A stretch of DNA of 14,045 bases. It comes from Candidatus Methanophagales archaeon. GTDB lineage: Archaea; Halobacteriota; Syntropharchaeia; Alkanophagales; Methanospirareceae. Below the pieces are notes generated by a model. It was not told where the DNA came from, did no database searches, and worked only from the letters and a program-made list of their open reading frames with translations. Below are positions 8,089 to 14,045 of the stretch, piece by piece. Where the stretch lies: contig JAUXHM010000011.1 of NCBI GenBank assembly GCA_030621535.1, positions 1 through 14,045 on the forward strand, given 5' to 3'. The position numbers and the translations under genes are program-made. The first letter of the stretch is position 1. Each line of letters starts with the position of its first letter.

Positions 8089-8150
8089 ATGTTTTTACAT
8101 GTTTTTACTGCTCCTTTATAAATGTGTAAATATGCAATCGTTTTTACTAT
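8089..8150 (-). promoter_or_regulatory. Promoter of the partner-switch operon with TATA box and GTTTTTAC repeats
   Basis: Upstream of the STAS gene is an archaeal TATA box TTTATAAA (8115-8122), about 60 bases before the ATG, which predicts transcription starting near 8090-8097. The decamer ATGTTTTTAC occurs twice in direct tandem (8089-8098 and 8099-8108), over the predicted start. A third GTTTTTAC lies at 8140-8147, on the other side of the TATA box. In the direction of transcription the unit reads GTAAAAAC. Copies flanking the box suggest an operator. The TATA box and repeats are seen; the regulatory role is inferred. Confidence 0.55.
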
Positions 8151-8177
8151 GATGCGGAATGCCAAAAAGCCCGATGG

Positions 8178-9042
8178 TCATTTTTCCACCTTTTCCAGTT
8201 CCTCTTTTCTACTTTTTGTTAAATCCAGGCTATTAAACTCTTCCGTGTCCGGCAGAATGATGTGAAGTTCTGAAGTATAATCTACAGATAGTTCGGCATC
8301 TTTAATACAATTCAAGGACATGCCCACCTGCTGTTCTATCCTCTGTGATAAAATGCAGGTGATACCCAGGGACATTCAGCCCTTCTACATAATCAGGGTA
8401 ATAAAAACCAACTATTGTGCCTTCAATATCGTGGAATTCAAATGTGGGCTGGTTAGCGGTAACTTCAACTAAGGGAGGATAAGGCTTTTCTTGTCCCGGA
8501 ACGCTTCTTGTTTTAACATAGCCGAAGGTGCCTTCTATCTTAACGGCATGAAATACGTTCTTCTCTTGAGTAGAACCTCCCAAATAATCCTGAAATTGAG
8601 TGTAATTCAATCCTTTCCAGACAGGTATTTCTCGGTCTGCATCAAAAAAAATCACGCAGGCGAAAGGGGAGGTCATGTCATCATCAACTGGATACGCCAC
8701 GCCATCTGATTTAATTTGATAAAAATTCCCATCTAATGCAACCATTTCGCCATCTAAACCTTCAAAAGTGCCAAGACCAAAGTCGCCATAATCCTTCAAA
8801 TCGACGTAAGTTATTACACCCTCATAAAGACCACCCAATATCACATCAATGGTAGATACCTGTGTTAAAATGTCACCTTGATTTTGAATGTCGGAATAAA
8901 AGTCAGGAGGTAAATAGCCTGCCAGTATGCCTGCGGTAAGGCATATTACACAGGCAATTACAAGAGATATCTTTGGTTTTGATTTTATATATTTGAGTAA
9001 ACTGTACCTTGCACTAAAAAGTTTTCGGTTAGCATGGGCTTC
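8178..9042 (-). pseudogene. Acetolactate decarboxylase, degraded (frameshift; no usable start)
   Basis: The reconstructed protein is an alpha-acetolactate decarboxylase (AlsD/BudA family), which converts acetolactate to acetoin. The core reads QVSTIDVILGGLYEG, GDFGLGTFEGLDGEM and ALDGNFYQ. The zinc motif is GYHLHFITEDRTAGGH, supplying the three family histidines. At 8302-8312 the frame breaks. One frame stops at TAA right after GGHVLELY, and the C-terminus (IKDAELSVDYTSELHIILP through EKVEK, ending at TGA 8178-8180) is in another frame. Loss of one TA pair would explain it exactly. At the 5' end, a membrane/signal segment (ISLVIACVICLTAGILAGY) precedes the core in frame but has no ATG, GTG or TTG; GTG 8844 is inside the conserved core. 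A good ribosome site (9098-9103) is followed at 7 bases by ATA and then an in-frame TAA (9043-9045), perhaps the old start. The acetolactate link with the ThDP enzyme next door is notable. Confidence 0.85.
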
Positions 9043-9163
9043 TTATAATTTATTTTCTCTATTATTGTCTACAAGAACTGTTAATTTTATTTTTCTATCC
9101 TCCTTATCCTTAGTTTTTCTTTTCCGAAAACGCTTTTCTTTTTCTAAAAGAAAAGGGTTTATT
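9043..9163. other. Intergenic region between serS2 end and acetolactate decarboxylase remnant
   Basis: About 120 AT-rich bases. On the - strand, directly after the serS2 stop, there is a T-rich tract and an A/T-rich inverted repeat (CTTTTCT 9133-9139 with AGAAAAG 9149-9155), which may act as an archaeal-type terminator. It also holds the orphan ribosome site GGAGGA (9098-9103) and the ATA/TAA codons described for the acetolactate decarboxylase remnant. No RNA gene was recognised. Confidence 0.4.
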
Positions 9164-10663
9164 CTACAAAAACCTGAACACCTCAGGCAACTCACCTACG
9201 ATAGTTCTGAACTTTTCAGGCCATTTATGCGATTCAAAACCTTTCTGTGCGAGAAAAACAGCAGCCCACCGCTCCAGCCCAACACCCGAACACCCAGACC
9301 ACAATTCCTCGCCACTTTGCAGTTTCACGCTGAACCCTTTTGGATATTTATTGCCATTCACACTCACATTTTGAAACTCCAGCCATTTCCCGCTATAAGG
9401 CAGGACCGCTTCGTAATCGGTAGTTCCCACTTCCTTCGACTCTGCCAAACCCGCTTTTCCCTCCTGTGCCATGAACCAGGGTGTTACCCATGCTTCGCGC
9501 CACTCGATGTCCATAAACTCCTCGAATATGCGGCGGTATCCTTCCTGTAGCTGCTTCGCATGTTCTATTACCTGCTTCTTTGTCCCTATCCATACTATCT
9601 CCACCCTGTGAAACTCATCAAGCCGCTCTATGCCATGAAGCCCGCCACTTTCATAGCGATGAGAAGTTCCTGACCTGTCAAAAACCGTTATCGGTAGAAT
9701 TTCATCGGGTATTGTCTTCCCCTGCAGGAAAATCCAAAACGGCGGACATTGCGCATAGCACATCCCACCCACGGGCTCTATCCGCTCCATTATCATGTCC
9801 AGGGGAACCTCATTCGTAACTTTGTAATAGTCCATCACTTCCTCCCAGTATTCGGGGTCTCTCGTCTTTGGCGTGCATACGTAATACGCCTCAGGATAAA
9901 TCCCTTTTGCATGTCCCGAACGCTTCCACACGTCCCAAGGCACGAACTTAGGAAAAATCATCTCTTCATATCCCAGTGGCTTGCACACTTCCTCCAGCAA
10001 GGCACGCTCAAAAGCTCTGAATATTTTCGTTAATTGCGGTCCGTATATCCACTGCCCTCTTCCCGCTGCATGCCGTATCCAACCTCGCTTTATCAGTTCT
10101 TCCGTAGGGTCCTTATCGAAATAAAAATCTCTCTTGCCACTTTCAAACAGCAATTCCCAGTGCTCACTTTTGCCTTTCCACCTTGCCGCCTCGCATTTAT
10201 CCTCCAATAGCTTTAATATTCTATCGGGAATTCTTTTTTCTAACGCATACTCGTCCACATCCAGAAAAAGACGCAATCTCCCTTCTTCCTGTTTTATTTC
10301 CTTTACAAACGGTAATTTCTTTATTCTCAATCCCTCTTCCCATTCTATTCCTATCTCATAATCCTCTATTTCTACGCCCCTGATCCCTATTCGGTGCTTA
10401 CCTAAAAATTTACCAAACTCGTTCTTCAATCTGAAAAGTGCATCATGCGCCCTCACAAACCTATCAGAGACTATTTTCAGCCCAATTTTTTCCCCGGCAA
10501 CGTCCCACCAAGTAATTTCAGCACCGCAACCGGGTGGTGCACCTTTTTTTAATACGCCTTCATTACAATACTTCACAAACTCCGTTAGGTCCGACGAAGT
10601 TACAGCGTCACTTAAACTCCCGCTGCATTTAAGCTCGGCTTTTAGCTGGAATTCTATGTTCAT
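9164..10663 (-). CDS. serS2: Methanogenic-type (class 2) seryl-tRNA synthetase
   Basis: This cytoplasmic enzyme charges tRNA-Ser with serine. The 499-residue product has the rare archaeal SerRS fold known from Methanosarcina barkeri rather than the common bacterial type. It has an N-terminal tRNA-binding domain (about 1-165), then the class II catalytic core with GRGQWIYGPQ, GHAKGIYPEAYY, GGMCYAQCPPFW, FDRSGTSHRYESGG and motif 3 GVGLERWAAVFL. The active-site zinc ligands are all present: C306, E355 and C458, corresponding to M. barkeri C306, E355 and C461. I choose ATG 10663, because MNIEFQLKAELK aligns with the family N-terminus; a GTG four codons upstream is possible. It ends at TAG (9164-9166) with the family's normal C-terminal RFL, so TAG serves as a stop here. 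It is the best taxonomic marker in the window, and its size and motifs look intact. Confidence 0.97.
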   Translation of the reverse strand: MNIEFQLKAELKCSGSLSDAVTSSDLTEFVKYCNEGVLKKGAPPGCGAEITWWDVAGEKIGLKIVSDRFVRAHDALFRLKNEFGKFLGKHRIGIRGVEIEDYEIGIEWEEGLRIKKLPFVKEIKQEEGRLRLFLDVDEYALEKRIPDRILKLLEDKCEAARWKGKSEHWELLFESGKRDFYFDKDPTEELIKRGWIRHAAGRGQWIYGPQLTKIFRAFERALLEEVCKPLGYEEMIFPKFVPWDVWKRSGHAKGIYPEAYYVCTPKTRDPEYWEEVMDYYKVTNEVPLDMIMERIEPVGGMCYAQCPPFWIFLQGKTIPDEILPITVFDRSGTSHRYESGGLHGIERLDEFHRVEIVWIGTKKQVIEHAKQLQEGYRRIFEEFMDIEWREAWVTPWFMAQEGKAGLAESKEVGTTDYEAVLPYSGKWLEFQNVSVNGNKYPKGFSVKLQSGEELWSGCSGVGLERWAAVFLAQKGFESHKWPEKFRTIVGELPEVFRFL

Positions 10664-10691
10664 TGGTTCGCTCACTTATCGTAATTACTTA

Positions 10692-10735
10692 ATATCTCGT
10701 GGACGTATAAATATATTTATAAGTCATTCCGAAAA
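10692..10735 (-). promoter_or_regulatory. Predicted serS2 promoter (TATA box)
   Basis: On the - strand, CTTATAAA (10716-10723) followed by TATATTTATA forms a good archaeal TATA box about 55 bases upstream of the serS2 ATG. It predicts a start near 10692 and a leader of about 30 bases. This leader carries GTGAG 6 bases before the ATG as a weak ribosome site. The purine-rich GGAATGA just upstream of the box may be the BRE element. This is a sequence match only. Confidence 0.5.
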
Positions 10736-10739
10736 TTAT

Positions 10740-10853
10740 TAACCACGAGATTTCACAAGATTAACACAAGATTAGAAATCAGAGAGAAGAAAAACGATTC
10801 AGACTTCTTGATCTTTGCTTTTTCTCGTGAAAATCTGTGTAATCTTGTGGTTA
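10740..10853. repeat. Small inverted-repeat element (114 bp) overlapping the 3' end of pcc1
   Basis: Both ends carry the same 18-base arm in opposite orientation. TAACCACGAGATTTCACA (10740-10757) matches the reverse complement of 10836-10853, TAACCACAAGATTACACA, with two mismatches. The interior holds further degenerate copies of the CACAAGATT unit (10754-10772). The right half lies inside the pcc1 frame and supplies its last codons and stop; the left half lies in the pcc1-serS2 gap. The length and terminal arms resemble a MITE or a dispersed palindromic repeat. No transposase is present and no target duplication was seen. Confidence 0.6.
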
Positions 10854-11080
10854 CTATATGGACTCACCACCATCTCTACCACTTCTTGTGCCGCCTTGGC
10901 ATTCATCAGATAATCATCCACAGTTGCGATTAGCGACCCTATTTTTTCGGCTTCAAAATATGTCGTCACACGGTTTTCCTTTATCACGGTCTTCATATTG
11001 TTCATATTGTCCGGCATTAACGACTTCGCTACTAAATCCGCCGTTGTCCCGCTTATCTCGATTTTCGCTTTTATTTTCAT
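10799..11080 (-). CDS. pcc1: KEOPS complex subunit Pcc1, with an unusual C-terminal tail
   Basis: Pcc1 is the small dimerising subunit of the KEOPS complex, which helps Kae1 make the t6A modification on tRNAs reading ANN codons. The product is 93 residues, against about 75-85 in the family. Residues 1-70 show the typical pattern: alternating strands (IKAKIEI), then YFEAEKIGSLIATVDDYLMNAKAAQEV, matching the SLR.t.DDyL helix of the family. The last 18-20 residues (from about YSNHKITQ) are encoded by the right half of the inverted-repeat element, so the native stop seems to have been lost when the element arrived. ATG 11080 has no ribosome site; a palindromic TATA element 25 bases away implies a leaderless transcript. 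It is divergent from the sugar cluster and upstream of serS2 on the same strand, another translation gene. The family call is fairly strong from pattern rather than from catalytic residues. Confidence 0.8.
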   Translation of the reverse strand: MKIKAKIEISGTTADLVAKSLMPDNMNNMKTVIKENRVTTYFEAEKIGSLIATVDDYLMNAKAAQEVVEMVVSPYSNHKITQIFTRKSKDQEV

Positions 11081-11099
11081 TTTAATTTAATTTAAGACT

Positions 11100-11111
11100 A
11101 AATTTAAATTT
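11100..11111. promoter_or_regulatory. Shared palindromic TATA element of the pcc1 / nucleotidyltransferase divergent promoter
   Basis: AAATTTAAATTT is a perfect 12-base palindrome. Its centre is about 25 bases from the pcc1 ATG on one side and about 26 from the nucleotidyltransferase ATG on the other. That is the archaeal TATA-to-start distance in both directions. Neither gene has a ribosome site, so both are probably leaderless and may share this one element. The geometry is seen; use of the element is inferred. Confidence 0.5.
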
Positions 11112-11131
11112 AATCCACACTTAAATAAATT

Positions 11132-11884
11132 ATGAAAACGATTTTATTGGCAGGCGGGTATGCGAAGAGGTTGTGGCCACTGACAAAAGATTGCCCCAAA
11201 TCGTTGCTTCCCATAGCGGGTAAGCCAATAATCGAGTATATCCTGGATGGAATGGAGCACATAGGAGAAATTGAGGAGATATTTCTATCCACGAACCGCA
11301 AGTTTGAAACAAAGTTCAAGGACTGGCTCGGGAGCTACCGAAGCAGTAAAGAAATTAGACTGGCGATTGAAGAAACCCGAACTGAAGAGGGCAAATTGGG
11401 TTCAATTGGAGCGTTAAATTTTTTGATTGCGCATCACGGACTCAATGAGGATTTGTTAATCATAGGTGGTGACAATCTATTTGACTTCGACTTAAAAGAA
11501 TTGATAGCGTTTTACAGGACTAAAAAGAAAACCGTAGTGCTTTTATACGATATGAAGGATAAGGAGCGAGTAAGAGGGAAATACGGTGTTTTGGAAATAG
11601 ATAGCGATTTAAAGATTGTCAATTCAGAAGAAAAACCCGAGGAACCTAAGTCAACTTTAATCTCTACTGCTTGTTATATATTCACAAAGGAGGATTTAGC
11701 GTTGATTGGCGATTATCTGGCGGCGGGGAATAACCCGGATGCCATCGGTTTTTTTGTGTCTTGGTTGTGTAAAAGGAGTGCCCTATACGGTCTCGTTCAT
11801 AGCGGGCTCTGGTTTGACATAGGAAGCTTTGATGATTACGAGCGTGCAAATGCGGTTTACGGAAAGAAATTGAAGGAGCAATAA
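11132..11884 (+). CDS. Sugar-1-phosphate nucleotidyltransferase (NDP-sugar pyrophosphorylase)
   Basis: A 250-residue cytoplasmic GT-A-fold enzyme that should make an NDP-sugar from a sugar-1-phosphate and an NTP. The N-terminal signature LAGGYAKRLWPLTKDCPKSL (about 6-25) followed by LPIAGKPI contains the nucleotide-binding loop, the catalytic arginine and the lysine of PKSLLP. Further on are GGDN (D114, metal-binding), the EEKP segment near residue 170, and WFDIGSFDDYERAN near the C-terminus, all typical of RfbA/GlmU/ManC-like enzymes. There is no C-terminal beta-helix, so it is the short form. The first gene of the + strand cluster, it ends 5 bases before the next, with the ribosome site GGAG for that gene inside its last codons. 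The sugar and base (glucose/dTTP, mannose/GTP or other) cannot be determined; the phosphomannose isomerase downstream hints at mannose. Confidence 0.9.
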   Translation: MKTILLAGGYAKRLWPLTKDCPKSLLPIAGKPIIEYILDGMEHIGEIEEIFLSTNRKFETKFKDWLGSYRSSKEIRLAIEETRTEEGKLGSIGALNFLIAHHGLNEDLLIIGGDNLFDFDLKELIAFYRTKKKTVVLLYDMKDKERVRGKYGVLEIDSDLKIVNSEEKPEEPKSTLISTACYIFTKEDLALIGDYLAAGNNPDAIGFFVSWLCKRSALYGLVHSGLWFDIGSFDDYERANAVYGKKLKEQ

Positions 11885-11889
11885 AAGAA

Positions 11890-13185
11890 ATGTTCGACTA
11901 CGTGGTGGTTGTGGTCAGTGACGATTCAGAAGCGGCGAAATTGACGCTTTCTGAGCCAAAAAAGGATGTCCTTCTCGATTCAATCTTTGTGCCTGTTCCC
12001 GAAAGCGGATGGAATGGCGCTGCGGGCAACGGGCTTGGTACGCTGTTCGCAATAGAAAATGCGAGTAAAGCGATAGAGAAAGACCTCGTGGAAGAAGTAA
12101 AACGAGGGAAAAGTGTTCTTATCGTGCATACCGCAGGTGAGGGGACCAGAAACATACTCACAAGGACCTGTAAGAACAAAGCGTTCGTAGAGGTTCTCAA
12201 CCTAACGATTTTGGAGGGCGTGATAAAACAGTTCCAGGATTTTGCCCTTCCGTCCCGTATCATGGTTACGTGGGGCGACCAGTTCTTGTTATTCGTGGAT
12301 AGTGCAGAGGAGATAAGGAAATACGCACAGAACACGCACGTCATGCTCTTTGGCTTAAGGGCAGAACTCACAGAGGAAGTTGCGAGTAAATACGGTATTC
12401 AGATAGTTAAGTGCGGGGAAGGAGAAGGTTGCGAACTTCTTGACTTTGATGACACTCGTAACTACGAAGCGGTAAAAAGAAAGTTGCAAAAGCTAGCTGG
12501 TGGCGAAGTAATGGTGAACATGGGGATGTTTACGATGAGCGGCGTTTTGGCTGAACGTATGCTCGATGCGTTCGGCGATGAGCTTGAAACGAGAAAAGGA
12601 AAGTTCAACTCAGATGAGTTATGGCAATTGTGGGTTTCACCTGAGCATGGAGCTGAAGCTGATTACTGGCTCCGTGAGCGGGCAGACCGGTTAAAGAATG
12701 AGATATTTCGTGCAGAGCCGCTTGCGCTGATAAAAAGCTTTCCTTTAAGCGATAAAACAGTATGGCTGGATTTCGGCACGAATGAGAGTTATTACGAAAA
12801 TGTGATGCGGATTCTGGCTGAGGACGATGTTGGAAGGAGATTGCGAGAATTTGTAGGTGTTAAAATTAAAATTTCTTCGGTAAAAAACGGCTGTGAAGTT
12901 TTGGATTCTGTATATGAGAATGTGGAGTTTGAGAAAGGGTTGGTAAAGAGCAGCGTTGTATCAAACGCGACAGCGAAACACGCACAGCTTGAACAGGCTT
13001 GCGTGATAAATTCTAAGTTAAACAGAATACGGGGAAAGAACTGCGTTGTTTACAACGTGGTTGACCATGCGGAACTCGAACTCGAAGATTGCTTCCTCGT
13101 GGATGTGTTCCATCCGAACAAAGGGCGGATAAGGCTTAAGATGCAGATTGGGATGGAGAAGGAGGACAAAGAAAAATGGTGGTAG
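11890..13185 (+). CDS. Fucose-1-phosphate guanylyltransferase-like protein, ending at an in-frame TAG
   Basis: 431 residues to the first stop. The N-terminal two thirds resembles the L-fucokinase/FPGT (PF07959-type) nucleotidyltransferase fold. MFDYVVVVVSDD opens strand 1. A glycine-rich GNGLGTLFAIENA (about 47-59) and VLIVHTAGEGTRN (about 76-88) resemble the GNGGSTL and LIHSGGYSQR motifs of that family, and TWGDQFLLF is the likely metal-site strand. From about residue 330, a repetitive tail (VSNATAKHAQLEQACVIN and on) reads like a left-handed beta-helix, as in other sugar nucleotidyltransferases. This suggests a GDP-sugar-type activation step; the substrate is unknown. The TAG (13183-13185) follows EKWW, and the same frame continues without another stop into the phosphomannose isomerase, so this could be the first half of a fusion protein. 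Family assignment is from motif pattern only. Confidence 0.65.
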   Translation: MFDYVVVVVSDDSEAAKLTLSEPKKDVLLDSIFVPVPESGWNGAAGNGLGTLFAIENASKAIEKDLVEEVKRGKSVLIVHTAGEGTRNILTRTCKNKAFVEVLNLTILEGVIKQFQDFALPSRIMVTWGDQFLLFVDSAEEIRKYAQNTHVMLFGLRAELTEEVASKYGIQIVKCGEGEGCELLDFDDTRNYEAVKRKLQKLAGGEVMVNMGMFTMSGVLAERMLDAFGDELETRKGKFNSDELWQLWVSPEHGAEADYWLRERADRLKNEIFRAEPLALIKSFPLSDKTVWLDFGTNESYYENVMRILAEDDVGRRLREFVGVKIKISSVKNGCEVLDSVYENVEFEKGLVKSSVVSNATAKHAQLEQACVINSKLNRIRGKNCVVYNVVDHAELELEDCFLVDVFHPNKGRIRLKMQIGMEKEDKEKWW

Positions 13186-14045
13186 TCGCGTCTTCCGGAG
13201 AACGATTTTTCGCTGAGCGAAATTGCAGACATGATGAAAGGCGTTTCTGAATACGAAATGGAGGTTACGAAGAAGAAGTTTGAGGATGTCGCTGAGATAC
13301 CTGTGGAACGACCTTTGAAAATCCAACCATTTGTGGAGCACAAGCCGTGGGGTTACGAGTTCTGGTGCGTTTCACCGAGGAATTATTGCGAATTCGAAAC
13401 CGGAGGCGTAATGCAACGATTCACATTGGACGAACTAACTTGTTTGTTCCCTGAAAAGCTTGCAGGGCACATTTTGGAGAAATTCCCGCTGATTGTAAAG
13501 ATAATAAAAGCGGATGAAAATCTATCTGTGCAGACGCATCCGGACGATGCGTATGCGAGAAAACTCGGCGATGTGTTCGGTAAAGAAGAGGCGTGGCACG
13601 TGCTCGAAGCGTCAAAAGAAGCGAAGATTTACCTGGGATTCGGCGATTTTATGGACGCAGCGAGCTTTAAAGAAGCGGTAAAACGAGAAGACTTTCTTTC
13701 GTGTTTGAACGCGTTTGATGCGCACGTTGGTGACGTTTACCACATTCCTGCGGGTGTCATTCACGCATTAGGCGCGGGAACAAAGGTGTACGAAGTAAGC
13801 ACTGCATCTGAACGAACTTTTCGGATATATGACTATGGCAGGGGAAGGGAACTTCATTTGGAGGATGCCATGAAAATGTTGAGGTTCGATGAAGTAGGAT
13901 GCGGTAAGGATTTGAAGAAGGTGCATAAGCTTTTGCATAAAGAGCGAGGATGCGAGGAATATATGCTTTTGAGGGGTGAGCGATTCGAGCTGCGGCTTTT
14001 CAAGGTGCATGGCAAAGGAGTAAAGGTTTTTACAGAAGGCAAGCT
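13186..14045 (+). CDS. manA: Class I mannose-6-phosphate isomerase (phosphomannose isomerase), 3' end outside window
   Basis: Zinc enzyme interconverting mannose-6-phosphate and fructose-6-phosphate, feeding GDP-mannose and related sugars. The cupin core begins at FVEHKPWGYEFW (from about 13327). The zinc ligands are visible: Q and H of QTHPDD (13531-13548), E of GKEEAWH (13588-13590) and H of IPAGVIHALGAG (13762-13764). ERTFRIYDYGR, the substrate-side motif near the arginine, follows. The frame runs from directly after the TAG at 13183-13185 to the window edge. The bases between TAG and the first ATG (13231) read SRLPENDFSLSEIAD, a normal-looking peptide, so the domain probably extends back into the upstream gene. 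If translated alone, starts could be ATG 13231, 13234 or 13258, but none has a well-placed ribosome site. The protein is incomplete at the right edge. The family is certain; whether it is a separate protein or part of a TAG-containing fusion is open. Confidence 0.88.

Noticed and set aside
8302..8312. Programmed frameshift in acetolactate decarboxylase
   Set aside because: There is no slippery heptamer or clear stimulator, and the 5' end also lacks a start codon and carries a stop, so degeneration or sequencing error is simpler.
9164..9166. serS2 TAG as a pyrrolysine codon with an 18-residue extension
   Set aside because: The protein already ends with the family's normal C-terminal RFL, and the extension (NKPFSFRKRK...) is derived from an A/T-rich tract, so TAG acts as a stop here.
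8927..9550. Long + strand open frame of about 200 codons
   Set aside because: It lies antisense to serS2 and the decarboxylase remnant, its product is low-complexity with no recognisable motif, and the - strand genes are conserved.
10740..10853. CRISPR repeat
   Set aside because: Only two inverted arms and degenerate internal copies are present; there are no regularly spaced direct repeats with unique spacers.
11898..12371. Antisense open frame of 157 codons within the nucleotidyltransferase gene
   Set aside because: Its product is a serine/threonine-rich composition typical of antisense shadow frames and has no motifs; the + strand frame is clearly coding.
1..14045. tRNA, rRNA or riboswitch genes
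   Set aside because: No cloverleaf-like arms, conserved rRNA stretches or recognisable riboswitch cores were found in the short intergenic regions by eye; a covariance-model search was not possible.

Overview
The window looks like a piece of an archaeal genome from a methanogen-related lineage. The strongest evidence is a methanogenic-type (class 2) seryl-tRNA synthetase carrying all three of its zinc ligands. A Pcc1-type KEOPS subunit, AT-rich TATA-box promoters and leaderless gene starts agree with this. The prominence of SpoIIE/RsbW/STAS signalling and of branched-chain-amino-acid-type binding proteins would fit Methanosarcina, Syntrophoarchaeum or ANME-1 relatives, but that narrower placement is inference.

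Layout. Positions 1-1704 (+) hold the 3' part of a solute-binding protein made of two tandem LivK-type domains. Positions 1809-2428 (+) hold a broken SAM-dependent methyltransferase with an in-frame TGA in motif I and a later frameshift. Positions 8055-2455 (-) form a tight five-gene operon: STAS antagonist, ThDP-dependent acetolactate-synthase-like enzyme, membrane SpoIIE-type phosphatase with a dCache sensor, RsbW-like kinase, and a cation diffusion facilitator. A promoter with a TATA box and three GTTTTTAC repeats lies in front of it. Upstream on the same strand is a degraded acetolactate decarboxylase (8178-about 9042). Next come serS2 (10663-9164, -) and pcc1 (11080-10799, -), separated by a small inverted-repeat element that has been captured into the end of pcc1. 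On the + strand from 11132 there is a nucleotide-sugar cluster: a sugar-1-phosphate nucleotidyltransferase, a fucose-1-phosphate-guanylyltransferase-like protein, and a class I phosphomannose isomerase that runs off the window. The last two lie in one reading frame, interrupted only by a single TAG.

How the genes work together. The phosphatase's extracellular domain carries every residue of the published amino-acid-binding dCache motif, so the operon reads as an amino-acid-sensing partner switch. Phosphatase and kinase would set the phosphorylation of the STAS protein. No sigma factor is expected in an archaeon, so the output is unknown. The ThDP enzyme, sandwiched between STAS and phosphatase, is the obvious candidate target. 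The nearby acetolactate decarboxylase remnant suggests the locus once handled acetolactate. The right-hand cluster probably makes activated sugars for surface glycans.

The most interesting points are the amino-acid-sensing partner-switch/ThDP operon, the in-frame amber codon joining two enzyme domains, the tandem binding-protein fusion, a CDF transporter missing a metal-site aspartate, and a symmetric bidirectional TATA element between pcc1 and the sugar cluster.
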